NCBI GenBank assembly: GCA_016223145.1
Contig: JACRPN010000001.1
Coordinates: 62,001-126,000 of the forward strand
Origin: Armatimonadota bacterium
Lineage (GTDB): Bacteria; Armatimonadota; Fimbriimonadia; Fimbriimonadales; Fimbriimonadaceae
DNA length: 64,000 nt
Direction: 5' to 3'
The position numbers and the translations under genes are program-made. Of this stretch, positions 51,463 through 60,605 are shown piece after piece. The notes below the pieces were generated by a model, which saw nothing but the letters and a program-made list of their open reading frames with translations, searched no databases and was not told the DNA's origin. Every line of letters begins with the position of its first letter. The stretch's first letter is position 1.

Positions 51463-52797
51463 TTAAGGCACCGATCGATCGAGTGAATTTCGGTCCGCCT
51501 CCACCAGGAATCTCGGATCAACGACGACGACCTCCTTTCCGCTTCTCAGCCTTCCCAGCACGCTGCCAAAGGAGCTGTGGCTGCGCTTGGGTTTCGGCCA
51601 CTTCCTTGGCAGGTCGCACCGCAAGCCCGTCCCATCCTTGCGGTGGACCATCACGGAAGAAGTCGTAACGACGAACCGAGATTCAAGGTCCTTTGCCAGC
51701 CCGTTCGCCGCGCGCCTACCCCATTCGCAGTACCAAGCGATCAAGATCCCAATGGCAGCAGTGGCCCAGCCGGCCCAGACGTCAGCGGGTGTTTTGGCTT
51801 CGGGCCAAAGGATCGCAATCGTAAGGACGCCGACACCTAACATGGCGTTCATGAGGATCATCGTGCCTGCCAGCATATCTGCCTCGGCCTGATGGCGTCT
51901 CGGAGCGGCATAGCGATAGGCTCTGCCAGGTCCTAGCTGCACGGCAAGGGGCCGTCCAGCATTGGCCGCCATGAACTCGAAGTAGGGTCTCGTGTCATCG
52001 CCATATCGGGTTTCAAACGCTCCGGGCCACCTCAGCCTGGCCAAGCCAACGAGCCCAAGAAAGCCCAGAATTGCACCGACGCTTGTGACGCCTCCAAGGA
52101 CCAGGACGCCGTTCATACTCACGAATGGCTGCAAGATCGAGATTGGAGGCACATCGGTTCTGAAACTCTTGGACACCGAAGCCAGCGCAAAGAAGGAAGG
52201 CAGCCCCAGGATGACTCCAACCGACAAGAAGACCCTCGCGAGCCCTGCATTCGGAGGCTTAGGAGCCGCGGACGCTCGCTCCCACGGCCAGCGCAGGCGG
52301 TTTGCGTCGGGCGGCATCCGGTCCTCGATCCTCTTGATGAGGTCCAGCTTCTCCCACTTCCCAGCCCTTGATTGGCGCACCACGGGAACAGTGAGCAAGA
52401 CTCGCCCACCGTCATCGAGAAGGTCGATGTGCGCGTAGTCGCGGCCGAAGAAGGTCTGCCCACGGTACTTCATCCCGCGCAGGGTGCTCCATGGAATTCG
52501 GCTCCCTTCACGTCCGCGACGGAAAATGACCAGCGCATCCTCATCCAGCCTCACCGCCCAACCCGAAGATCGGATGATCTCGTTCAGAGCGCCAGAGGCC
52601 ATCAGGAGGAAGAAGGTGCCAAACAGAAAGCCAAACGGTCCCAATGAGTTCTTGTCGCCGGGGAACGGAAAGAGGGCGCCATAGAGAGCCAGAACGGCAA
52701 GCCCAAGAAAGAAGATGCCGGCTATCCAGGCCCCGGTCACTTGTGGCTTGGCCAGTAACGGAATCTGGCCATCGGATCGATCTGGCATATCGCCCAT
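51463..52797 (-). CDS. Hypothetical multi-pass membrane protein
   Basis: A 444-residue protein with about six predicted membrane helices arranged in pairs (around residues 25-75, 195-250, 315-355) separated by soluble beta-rich PH-like stretches (AVRLDEDALVIFRRGREGS, VVTTSSVMVHRKDGTGLR). No family recognised. It is directly upstream of the hypothetical gene ending at 50059, with no spacer, so they may be one operon. Confidence 0.72.
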   Translation of the reverse strand: MGDMPDRSDGQIPLLAKPQVTGAWIAGIFFLGLAVLALYGALFPFPGDKNSLGPFGFLFGTFFLLMASGALNEIIRSSGWAVRLDEDALVIFRRGREGSRIPWSTLRGMKYRGQTFFGRDYAHIDLLDDGGRVLLTVPVVRQSRAGKWEKLDLIKRIEDRMPPDANRLRWPWERASAAPKPPNAGLARVFLSVGVILGLPSFFALASVSKSFRTDVPPISILQPFVSMNGVLVLGGVTSVGAILGFLGLVGLARLRWPGAFETRYGDDTRPYFEFMAANAGRPLAVQLGPGRAYRYAAPRRHQAEADMLAGTMILMNAMLGVGVLTIAILWPEAKTPADVWAGWATAAIGILIAWYCEWGRRAANGLAKDLESRFVVTTSSVMVHRKDGTGLRCDLPRKWPKPKRSHSSFGSVLGRLRSGKEVVVVDPRFLVEADRNSLDRSVP

Positions 52798-53085
52798 GGG
52801 GTTCTATCCAGCATTACGAAAGGGCATTCTTGAAGGATGCATCGCACGGTGGCAAGATCACTTGCGTCCTACGAAGTCGGAACCAGCTCTGATGGCACGC
52901 TCGCATCACCACGCCAGGGCAGTTCGGCCCCTGGACCCAATTCTCAGAGTATTGAAGGCGATCGAAGACAAAGGCGGGCTTACTTGGCCAATTCGGCCAG
53001 ACATCAACCCATTTGCTGGCGAACGACGGCAAAACACGAAATTGCACAGGCTGGGGAAGGCTGTCAGGTTCACCATGCGTGAAGA

Positions 53086-54807
53086 TCAGCCCGGAATCTT
53101 CACCCCATGCTCCGATGCAAACTCCGCCGCTTCCTCATACCCCGCGTCCACGTGGCGCATGACGCCGGTGCCGGGATCACAGGTCAGAACCCGCTCCAGC
53201 CGCTTCGCCATTTCGGGGGTGCCGTCTGCAACGACCACCATGCCGGCGTGCTGGGAGTAGCCGATCCCCACGCCTCCGCCGTTGTGAAGGCTGACCCAGC
53301 TCGCACCAGCGGCGGTATTGAGCATCGCGTTCAGGAGCGGCCAATCGGCCACGGCATCGCTGCCATCCTTCATGCTTTCGGTCTCGCGATAGGGCGATGC
53401 TACAGAGCCGCAATCCAGATGGTCGCGCCCAATGACGATCGGCGCGGAGAGCTCGCCCTTGCGCACCATTTCGTTCATCGCCAGCCCGAACTCGGCGCGT
53501 TCACCATAGCCCAGCCAGCAGATTCGCGCGGGCAGCCCCTGGAACTGGATCTTGTGCGCAGCCAGGGTGATCCAGCGCTTGAGCACCTCGTCGTGGGGGA
53601 AGAGCTCAAGCACCAGACGGTCGGTTTTGCGAATGTCCTCGGGATCGCCGGAGAGGGCCACCCAGCGGAATGGGCCGCGGCCTTCACAGAACATCGGCCG
53701 GATGTACTCAGGGACGAACCCGGGGAAATCATAGGCGTTTTCGACGCCGGCTTGGTGGGCGAAGGTGCGGATGTTATTGCCGTAGTCGAAGGTAACGGCG
53801 CCCATCTTCTGGAGTTCGAGCATCGCTCGAACGTGGGCCGCCATAGTCTGCAGGCTCTTCTCTACGTAGGCATCGGGGTCACTCTTTCGCAGGGCGACGG
53901 CTTCCTCGAGGGCCATGCCGCTCGGCACGTAGCCGTTCAGAGGGTCGTGGGCGCTGGTCTGGTCGGTCAAGAGGTCGGGCACGATACCGCGTCTGGCGAG
54001 TTCTGGTAGGACGTCGGCGCAGTTGCCGACAAGGCCTACGGAGATGGCGTCGCCCGAGCGCTTTGCATCTTCGAGAAGTGAAAGACCTTCATCGAGCGAC
54101 CAGGCGATCTTGTCGCAGTAGCCGTTTTTCAATCGCTTCTCGATTCGAGAAGGATCCACGTCGATACCCAAAAACCTGGCACCGTTCAAGGTTGCGGCGA
54201 GGGGTTGGGCGCCGCCCATGCCGCCCATACCGCCGCTCACGATCAGCCGGCCGGCCAACTCGCCAGCTGCGACCTGCGACCCATGACCTGCGACCTCGCC
54301 CCTGTCCTCCCGGCCCCGGACCTCGGACCTCGGACCTTCTCCAAAGTGCTTTCGGCCAGCCGCCGCAAACGTCTCAAAGGTCCCCTGCACGATCCCCTGG
54401 CTGCCGATATAGATCCATGAGCCGGCGGTCATCTGGCCGTACATCATCAGTCCGTTGCTTTCAAGGTCGCGAAAGTGCTCCCAATTCGACCAGTGGCCCA
54501 CGAGGTTGGAGTTCGCAATGAGGACACGCGGCGCATAGGGATGCGTTTGGAAGACCCCTACCGGCTTGCCGGATTGAACCAACAGCGTTTCGTCGTTTTC
54601 AAGGTTCTCAAGTGCCCGCACGATCGCCGCGAAGCAATCCCAGTTGCGCGCGGCTTTGCCCGTCCCGCCGTAGACGATCAGGTCATCGGGCCGTTCGGCC
54701 ACCTCGGGGTCTAGGTTGTTCATGAGCATGCGCAGGGCGGCCTCCTGCTGCCAGCCCTTGCAGCGGAGTTGCGTGCCGCGCGGGGCACGAATCGGCGTGG
54801 AAGTCAT
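53086..54807 (-). CDS. hutU: Urocanate hydratase with a repeat-derived insertion
   Basis: Converts urocanate to imidazolone propionate in histidine catabolism, using NAD as electrophile. The 573-residue product has [51 protein letters not shown] with the NAD loop, and the catalytic Cys in [20 protein letters not shown]. Residues about 156-183 (between HF and LAGRLIV) are an insertion lacking in the family. hutH/hutI are not adjacent; ftcD lies upstream in the window. Confidence 0.96.
   Translation of the reverse strand: MTSTPIRAPRGTQLRCKGWQQEAALRMLMNNLDPEVAERPDDLIVYGGTGKAARNWDCFAAIVRALENLENDETLLVQSGKPVGVFQTHPYAPRVLIANSNLVGHWSNWEHFRDLESNGLMMYGQMTAGSWIYIGSQGIVQGTFETFAAAGRKHFGEGPRSEVRGREDRGEVAGHGSQVAAGELAGRLIVSGGMGGMGGAQPLAATLNGARFLGIDVDPSRIEKRLKNGYCDKIAWSLDEGLSLLEDAKRSGDAISVGLVGNCADVLPELARRGIVPDLLTDQTSAHDPLNGYVPSGMALEEAVALRKSDPDAYVEKSLQTMAAHVRAMLELQKMGAVTFDYGNNIRTFAHQAGVENAYDFPGFVPEYIRPMFCEGRGPFRWVALSGDPEDIRKTDRLVLELFPHDEVLKRWITLAAHKIQFQGLPARICWLGYGERAEFGLAMNEMVRKGELSAPIVIGRDHLDCGSVASPYRETESMKDGSDAVADWPLLNAMLNTAAGASWVSLHNGGGVGIGYSQHAGMVVVADGTPEMAKRLERVLTCDPGTGVMRHVDAGYEEAAEFASEHGVKIPG
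54258..54343 (-). repeat. In-frame repeat insertion in hutU, residues about 156-183
   Basis: The coding strand is GAGGTCCGAGGTCC and GGTCGCAGGTC words, in two clusters, encoding Gly/Arg/Glu/Val-rich peptide. Normal HutU has FGGDLAGRF-like sequence with no such segment. Frame is preserved. Confidence 0.75.
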
Positions 54808-54822
54808 GCTGGGATTGTATCT

Positions 54823-55395
54823 CTATCCCTTTCGTTTGGAGGAGCCGCCGACAGAGGGGCGAAAGGTGAAGTCTTCTTTGGCGCGGGCTTTGTGGCAGTT
54901 CATACAGGGCAAGAGCTTTCCGCGCTGGGTGATCTTGGCCCCGGGAAGGCTCAGCGTCGCGAACTCCCAATCGCCGCAATCGGGGCTATAGCCTCGCTCC
55001 CGCTTGATCATGGCGGTGGCGAAGTTGCTGTGCGAGCCATAGACATCCGTTTTCTCCTTAACGATGGCGCTGCCCACCGGGAAGGCCGATCCTTTGAGCA
55101 TCGCCTCCTTGCCCTCGTCGTTCACCCAAACTGTCACCCACTTGTCCACGTGAGGGCCCGTCTTGGGTTTGGCTATGGCAGCGAACCTGCCCGCGCGAAG
55201 CTCACGAGGCGTCGGCATTCGACAGAGGGTCCATGCCTCAGATGTCATGGGATAGGGTTTGTCATTGACCTTTCGCCAGGATTTGAAGGCGGCCAAGTTC
55301 GGGGTCTTGTTTGGTTCCTGTCTCCCCTGGGGCCAGATCATTGCGAGTGCAGTCGATGATGCAAGAACGACGGCGATTCCGGCTGTGACGCGCAT
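54823..55395 (-). CDS. Exported cytochrome P460-like protein
   Basis: About 190 residues with a signal peptide (VTAGIAVVLASSTALAMIW). One c-type heme motif, CMNCH, lies near the C-terminus, and the upstream body (ATMIKRERGYSPDCGDWEFA-type segment, around residue 130) matches the P460-type fold. Such proteins can detoxify hydroxylamine or carry electrons; the crosslinking Lys was not assigned. ATG at 55395 is the first Met before the signal peptide. Confidence 0.75.
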   Translation of the reverse strand: MRVTAGIAVVLASSTALAMIWPQGRQEPNKTPNLAAFKSWRKVNDKPYPMTSEAWTLCRMPTPRELRAGRFAAIAKPKTGPHVDKWVTVWVNDEGKEAMLKGSAFPVGSAIVKEKTDVYGSHSNFATAMIKRERGYSPDCGDWEFATLSLPGAKITQRGKLLPCMNCHKARAKEDFTFRPSVGGSSKRKG

Positions 55396-55495
55396 AGGAC
55401 AACCCCTTGCATCTCGAAACGTCGGGGCGACGCGCTTCGGTTCCAACGGGGCTTCGAGCTCAATTCGTGTACACTGAGAGGCCCTTTGGCGCATT

Positions 55496-56485
55496 GTGAT
55501 TGATCGTTCGAACCTAAATAGTGACCTCGCGGACCAGTTCGCGAAGATGGTTTCCTCTGCAAACGGGGTGCTCATTGGATCGCATCTGAATCCGGATGGC
55601 GACACCCTAGGGTCTGCCCTTGCGTTATCTCTCTATCTGGACCGTTTGGGCGTTCGAAACGAGTTGCTCTGCCACCACGCACCGCCTGACAATCTCAGGT
55701 TTCTGCCCGGCATCGAAAGGGTCCGCCAGGCCCCAGAGGGCGGCAATTTCGGCTTGGCGGTTCTGGTGGACATGGACTCACCAGAGCGCTTGGGCTCGCT
55801 GGAAGAGACGTTTGCTGCCTGTCCCAAGACGGTGGTCATCGACCATCATGTGCCCCACCACAAGCCCGGCGACCTTCGCATCGTCGATGAACGTGTGCCC
55901 GCCACCGCCGTCATTCTCTACCGGCTTCTGCACGACCTGAAGGCTGAGATCACGCCCGACATGGCCAAGTGCCTCCTCACGGGCATCGTTACCGATACGG
56001 GCAGCTTCCGCTTTCCGAACACCACCCCCGAGTCGCTCGACATAGCCGGCCACCTTGTGGAGCTTGGCGGCGACATCAACCAAATCGCCGAGGAAGTATT
56101 CCATCGCAAGCCCCTGTCAACGCTTAGATTGCTAGGCATCCTACTGGCAAAGATGCAGGTGGACTCGCATGGGAAGCTCGCGTGGGCAGCACTGCATCGC
56201 GAGGACTTCGAGGCCACGGAGGCCAAAGACGAAGAAACCGAAGGCTTTGTCAATGAATTGCTAGGCATCCGAACTGTCAAGCTTGCCGCGCTGTTTCGCG
56301 AGCCGCGCGAGGGCAAGGTTCGCGTGAGCCTTAGGTCGATGGGCGTGGTGGACGTCGCCGAGATCGCCCGCGAATTTGGCGGGGGTGGCCACAAGAACGC
56401 AGCTGGAATCAGTTTTGACGCCGATATCGAGGACGTCGTCCAATCCGTCGTTCCTCGGCTAAAACAATGCTTGGCATACTCCTGA
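55496..56485 (+). CDS. nrnA: NanoRNase/pAp phosphatase, DHH family
   Basis: Degrades very short RNA oligomers and pAp. The 329-residue product has all DHH/DHHA1 motifs: SHLNPDGDTLGSALAL, VDMDSPERLG, VVIDHHVPHH, GIVTDTGSFRFPNT, and the terminal FGGGGHKNAAGI. The GTG at 55496 is the only start giving the N-terminal motif at the usual place. The 3' end overlaps truB by 19 bases, a common order in bacteria. Confidence 0.93.
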   Translation: MIDRSNLNSDLADQFAKMVSSANGVLIGSHLNPDGDTLGSALALSLYLDRLGVRNELLCHHAPPDNLRFLPGIERVRQAPEGGNFGLAVLVDMDSPERLGSLEETFAACPKTVVIDHHVPHHKPGDLRIVDERVPATAVILYRLLHDLKAEITPDMAKCLLTGIVTDTGSFRFPNTTPESLDIAGHLVELGGDINQIAEEVFHRKPLSTLRLLGILLAKMQVDSHGKLAWAALHREDFEATEAKDEETEGFVNELLGIRTVKLAALFREPREGKVRVSLRSMGVVDVAEIAREFGGGGHKNAAGISFDADIEDVVQSVVPRLKQCLAYS

Positions 56486-57336
56486 TCGACAAACCCAAGG
56501 GCGTGAGCTCCCACGACGTGGTGAACATGGTGCGCCGCCGCTTCTCTACCAAGCGGGTTGGCCATGCCGGAACGCTAGACCCACTAGGCACGGGCTTGCT
56601 GGTGATCGCAGTCGGCCCGGCAACGAGGTTTCTCCAATATCTGAGCCTTGAGCCCAAGGTCTATGAGGCAGAGGCGACCTTCGGGCGGGAATCGAGCACT
56701 CAGGACGCGGAGGGCGAATTCGGCGAAGAGAAGCCCGTCCCGGACGATTTGGAGAAGGCGCTCTGCGAGGTGTTGCCCGATTTCACCGGTCTGGTTGAGC
56801 AGGTCCCACCGATGTACAGCGCCGTGAAGGTGAAGGGCAAGGCGCTTTATCACTACGCGCGCAAGGGCGAAGAGATCGAGCGCGAGAAGCGTTCGGTACA
56901 CATCGATGAGATCATTCTCCATGAAGCGGCGTCCCCAAACGCCAAGCTGAAAGTCAGTTGTTCTGGAGGCACCTATGTACGCACTCTGGTTCACGACGTC
57001 GGGCAGCGGCTGGGCTGTGGGGGATACCTTTCTGCACTGGTGCGCACGGAGTGTGGGGTATTCCGGCTCGCTGACGCCGTTCCGCCAGACCAGGCTGAGA
57101 CGTCACGCCTGATTCCCCTGGAACTGGCGCTGCACCCCATGCCCGTGGTGAATCTGAACGAGCATCAAGCGCTGGCCATCCGGCAGGGACAGCGCATCGG
57201 GGTGCCCCGCCCGCCGAACTCAAGGTTGTGCGCCCTGAAGCATGGGGACGCCGTGATCGGCGTGGCCTGCGTCGCGGGCAACCAGTTGCAGCCGGAATGC
57301 GTTCTACCCTCAGAAGTGGATCATGGCGCTGGCTGA
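56467..57336 (+). CDS. truB: tRNA pseudouridine(55) synthase
   Basis: Makes pseudouridine 55 in the T-loop of tRNA. The 289-residue product contains GILLIDKPKGVSSHDVV, the catalytic Asp in HAGTLDPLGTGLLVI, PMYSAVKVKGKALYHYAR and the C-terminal CSGGTYVRTLVHDVG. It overlaps nrnA upstream and the DUF2752 gene downstream by 14 bases, so the three are coexpressed. Confidence 0.96.
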   Translation: MLGILLIDKPKGVSSHDVVNMVRRRFSTKRVGHAGTLDPLGTGLLVIAVGPATRFLQYLSLEPKVYEAEATFGRESSTQDAEGEFGEEKPVPDDLEKALCEVLPDFTGLVEQVPPMYSAVKVKGKALYHYARKGEEIEREKRSVHIDEIILHEAASPNAKLKVSCSGGTYVRTLVHDVGQRLGCGGYLSALVRTECGVFRLADAVPPDQAETSRLIPLELALHPMPVVNLNEHQALAIRQGQRIGVPRPPNSRLCALKHGDAVIGVACVAGNQLQPECVLPSEVDHGAG

Positions 57337-57871
57337 ACCGCCCCCAATCCTGCTTGATGAACGGCCAAGGGTGGGCCGCTGGTCCCTGGTGTCGATCAGC
57401 CACGGCATCACGCGGCGGCGCATCGCGGGGCAATTGTCCTGGTTTGTCATTTGGCTGGTCCTGAGCCTCGTCTCGCTGGCGCTGCATCCGGACCCCAGCG
57501 GGCACGGGACCCACACCCAACTCGGGCTGCCGCCCTGCCCGTCGGTGCTGCTTTGGAACAAGCCATGTCTTGCGTGCGGCCTGACCACGAGTTTCTCGGC
57601 GACGGTCCACCTAAACCTGGCGGGGGCGTTCGTCGCGCATCCCTTCGGCCCCGTGCTGTATGGTCTCTTCACGGCGTCGGCGCTGCTGGCCTTCTGGGGC
57701 TGGATACGGGTCCGTCGAATCGAGATCACGGCACTTGGGAACTGGGCGCTCGTGGCGTTGGTGTCCCTTTACGTTGCCTATGGGATCGCCCGGTTTGCAC
57801 TTTCTGGACCGATTTCGGCGGGGTTACCGGCGACGCAGGGCACCGAACGAGCAGGGGCGATACGGCGATAG
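57323..57871 (+). CDS. DUF2752 membrane protein
   Basis: A 182-residue protein with three predicted membrane segments (LSWFVIWLVLSLVSLALH; FGPVLYGLFTASALLAFWGW; WALVALVSLYVAYGIARF) and the DUF2752 signature KPCLACGLTTSF with two Cys. The family has no established role. It overlaps the 3' end of truB. Confidence 0.85.
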   Translation: MALAEPPPILLDERPRVGRWSLVSISHGITRRRIAGQLSWFVIWLVLSLVSLALHPDPSGHGTHTQLGLPPCPSVLLWNKPCLACGLTTSFSATVHLNLAGAFVAHPFGPVLYGLFTASALLAFWGWIRVRRIEITALGNWALVALVSLYVAYGIARFALSGPISAGLPATQGTERAGAIRR

Positions 57872-58168
57872 ATACTAGCCAACAGTTGTCTTCGGCTCTT
57901 GTAGCGCCCGGGTTTGCCAGAAACCTAAGTTTAATGCTGGATCACATTTGACGCCGAGGTTGGAGCGTGCACTAGATTCTGGATAGGGCTATCGGTGCCA
58001 ATCACCTAGTGCATGCTGCCAATCCGGAGCCGCTGGCTCTTTGCCCGGAAACTTCGAGGGTAACTGATGACAAGTGCAAGCAACTATTCGTCCTTGGCGG
58101 TGCAGTTCCTAAGCACCCACAGGCTCCATGTCAGTTCAGCCATGAAGAGCAGGTATTGAAGAAGCTTA
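57872..58168. other. Spacer without a recognised feature
   Basis: Somewhat AT-richer than surrounding genes. A weak inverted repeat (TGCACTAG at about 57967 with CTAGTGCA at about 58006) was noted. No reading frame here is supported. Confidence 0.4.
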
Positions 58169-59278
58169 TTAATTGCCTTTCCTGCGACTGTGGATTCTTC
58201 GACTCTTGAGTAGCCATATCCCACATGTCAATACTGCTGCCACCGAAGGCTCCGGTACAGGAGTCAGCATTACAGCACCAGACAGCCCTAAACTCGCGTT
58301 GTTTCCAGAACCTACAATTGTGCCGTTGTTATTGATCGCCAACGCCTCCGAAATATGCCAGCCAGATGATGGGGCGTCAAGTAACTCGTCGATGTTTGCC
58401 ATTGCCCCATTCTCGAACAGAAAGGCGCCGCCGACGCTCCATCCATCCCAAGACCATCCAACGATCTGTCCCGAGTCGTTAATGTCTTCAGCATACGTAG
58501 GCACACCAGGATATTGCAGCCCAATATCGGTCATTAGTCCGTTCTTGTAAATGAAGGGGTGACGCGTGTCGGAGCCGGCAACGCTTGCAGTCCCAACCAC
58601 ATGCCCAAGGTCATTGATGGCAGTCGCCTCAGAACCGGAGCCACCCAGAGTCCCTATGTCAACCATGACTCCCGCCTTCCATATAAATGCGTGTTCACCA
58701 CCTGAACTCGTAATTGAACTCCCTACCACTTGGCCAACGTTGTTGATGTCATTTGCCCAGCTACTATCGTTGGTCACAAAGCTTCCAAGATCGGTCATCA
58801 CCCCATTGGCATAGAGGAAAGCGTGGGACGAGGTCCACGGCCAAGTCTGAGCGTAACCAACAATGTGACCTGCCTCATTGATGGCTTCAGCCCAGCTATC
58901 CTCTCCACCAAGCGTCCCTAAATCGATGACTGTCCCGTTTTGGTAGACGTAGGCATGACGGATATTTGCGTTCACGTCAGAAACGCCAACGACCTGTCCC
59001 GAGGAGTTTACGGCGCGAGCAACTGTGCTCCTGGTGCCAAGTCCACCAATATCGGTTGTTGTTCCGCCAAAGTAGTGGTAGGCATGCCACCTTATCCCCC
59101 CCTGCGTGGTCATGCCGGTAATTGCGACATGCCCGTTATCTGAGATGCCCGTTGCCGAGGAAGCGCGAAGTCCAAAATATGTTACACTGTAGCGACTAGA
59201 AGCTATTGATATGCCTACAACTGTCGTCAGTGCGAGAGCTACTGAAACGATGCGTTTGAAGCTGGCGTTGAAAAACAC
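58169..59278 (-). CDS. HAF-repeat protein with PEP-CTERM tail
   Basis: About 369 residues. A signal peptide (RIVSVALALTTVVGISIASS) is followed by at least six HAF-type repeats with the pattern GTLGG...AxAINxxGxIVG...HAFLY (e.g. DLGTLGGEDSWAEAINEAGH), a likely beta-propeller-like surface protein, and a VPEPS...SRRIHSRRKGN PEP-CTERM tail. The GTG at 59278 is chosen as start since GGAGGAGGACA lies just upstream. Function unknown; exosortase sorting inferred as for the 45.6-kb protein. Confidence 0.85.
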   Translation of the reverse strand: MFFNASFKRIVSVALALTTVVGISIASSRYSVTYFGLRASSATGISDNGHVAITGMTTQGGIRWHAYHYFGGTTTDIGGLGTRSTVARAVNSSGQVVGVSDVNANIRHAYVYQNGTVIDLGTLGGEDSWAEAINEAGHIVGYAQTWPWTSSHAFLYANGVMTDLGSFVTNDSSWANDINNVGQVVGSSITSSGGEHAFIWKAGVMVDIGTLGGSGSEATAINDLGHVVGTASVAGSDTRHPFIYKNGLMTDIGLQYPGVPTYAEDINDSGQIVGWSWDGWSVGGAFLFENGAMANIDELLDAPSSGWHISEALAINNNGTIVGSGNNASLGLSGAVMLTPVPEPSVAAVLTCGIWLLKSRRIHSRRKGN

Positions 59279-59401
59279 TGTCCTCCTCCAACGATTGGCA
59301 GGTGTCACCATTGGGACACCATTCGCAGTTCCTATTATGCAGGGCAGTGTCGTACACTGTCCCGGCAAATGTACGTGATTGCTACATGGTGCTCTGTGGC
59401 C

Positions 59402-60412
59402 TTACCGGCCTCCAAACATGGCCATCGCAAAGAGGGTTGGCATGCCGCCCGTGTGCCAGAAGAGCACGCGGCCCTTGAGCTCGCCCTTTCGAGCAAGCGC
59501 GACGAGCCCTGCAAACGCTTTGCCGGAATAGACCGGATCCAGAAACACACCTTCTAGCCGCGCCATTTGGCCGATGGCGAAGTTGCCCTCAGGGCTAGGA
59601 ATGGAATAGCCCGCGCCGGCGAACTCCATGCGCATGTCGATGTCGGAGGGTTGCATGGCCTTGCTCTGGCCGAGGAGCAGGTCCAAGCCTCGGCAGAGAT
59701 CCCAAACGTCCTCGGCGAGCTCCATATCGGGATCGGTGTCGGCGCAGATGCCGATGACCTTCGTTGGGGTTCCATGGTGGAAATAGGCCAGCCCGGCGTG
59801 GGTACTTCCGCTGCTGCTGGGAGTGATGATCACATCGAAGCTGCCGGCTTGTTGTTCGGCCTCGATGGCCGCGAGATAGAAGGCGTAAGCCGAGAGCGGG
59901 GAAGACCCGCCGGGGGCGAGCTTCCAGACCTCGAGGCCCCTCTTGCGGTATTCCTCGGCGATCGCTTCGGCGTGGGCATCAAGTTGCTCCCAATCGCCAT
60001 CGGCATAGATGCGAAGGTCGACTCCCAGCAGCTCGTCGATCAGCATGTTGCCGCCGGAATGGGTCAGGGCCTGCTGCATGGGCCGTCCTGCCGCCCCGAA
60101 ATAAGGCAGATGCATCGCCGCCGCCGCGCAGCGGATGCCGTGGATCGCGCAGGCCGCGCCAAGCTGCCGAATGAAGTTGGACTGCGCCGCGCCCTGCGCG
60201 ACGATGACCTCGACCCCCTTGGCGAGCGCATCGCCGATCAAAAACTCCAGCTTCCGGCCCTTGTTGCCCCCAAGAGCAAAGCCGGTCAGGTCGTCGCGCT
60301 TGATCCAGAGGTCCAGCCCAAAGTCTTCGGAGAGCTTGGGGAGCCGGTGAAGCGGGGTCGGCTTCTGGATCAGGTCGACTCTGGGGAGGTCAGTTCGAAG
60401 CGGATGGGGCAT
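59402..60412 (-). CDS. PLP enzyme of the D-cysteine desulfhydrase / ACC deaminase family
   Basis: A 336-residue fold-type II PLP protein. LPKLSEDFGLDLWIKRDDLTGFALGGNKGRKLEFL contains the PLP Lys (NKGRK), with QGAAQSNFIRQLGAACA and TPSSSGSTHAGLAYF for cofactor binding. This spacing fits D-cysteine desulfhydrase, ACC deaminase or L-cysteate sulfo-lyase; residues to tell them apart were not resolved. Length is normal. It is divergent in coordinate from a low-complexity run that follows its start. Confidence 0.85.
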   Translation of the reverse strand: MPHPLRTDLPRVDLIQKPTPLHRLPKLSEDFGLDLWIKRDDLTGFALGGNKGRKLEFLIGDALAKGVEVIVAQGAAQSNFIRQLGAACAIHGIRCAAAAMHLPYFGAAGRPMQQALTHSGGNMLIDELLGVDLRIYADGDWEQLDAHAEAIAEEYRKRGLEVWKLAPGGSSPLSAYAFYLAAIEAEQQAGSFDVIITPSSSGSTHAGLAYFHHGTPTKVIGICADTDPDMELAEDVWDLCRGLDLLLGQSKAMQPSDIDMRMEFAGAGYSIPSPEGNFAIGQMARLEGVFLDPVYSGKAFAGLVALARKGELKGRVLFWHTGGMPTLFAMAMFGGR

Positions 60413-60419
60413 TGGGGGG

Positions 60420-60490
60420 AGTTTACTGGGAGAAGCGAGAAGCGAGAGGCGAGAGGCGAGAAGCGCGAAGCGCGATGAGCGATGCGCGAT
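60420..60490. repeat. GAGAAGCGAGAGGCGA low-complexity run
   Basis: Imperfect tandem GCGAGA/GCGAGAG/GCGATG words in the spacer between two minus-strand genes; the complement of such words also appears at 34980-35030 and 60577-60595. Shadow frames through it are not genes. Confidence 0.7.
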
Positions 60491-60605
60491 GGGAAATGCT
60501 TAATAGTGCTTGGCGCGGTTTGCCTTGTCTTGTTGGTGCCAAGTGCTGCGGCACAGGTCGGTCGGCTGCCTGCCTTCCATCGCGTATCGCGAATCGCTTC
60601 CTCCC

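Noticed and set aside
52837-53082. 81-residue plus-strand frame between two minus-strand genes
   Set aside because: No ribosome-binding site, no family and unlikely codon use.
58009-58209. 66-residue plus-strand frame in the AT-richer spacer
   Set aside because: Runs into the end of the HAF-repeat gene and has no supporting signal.
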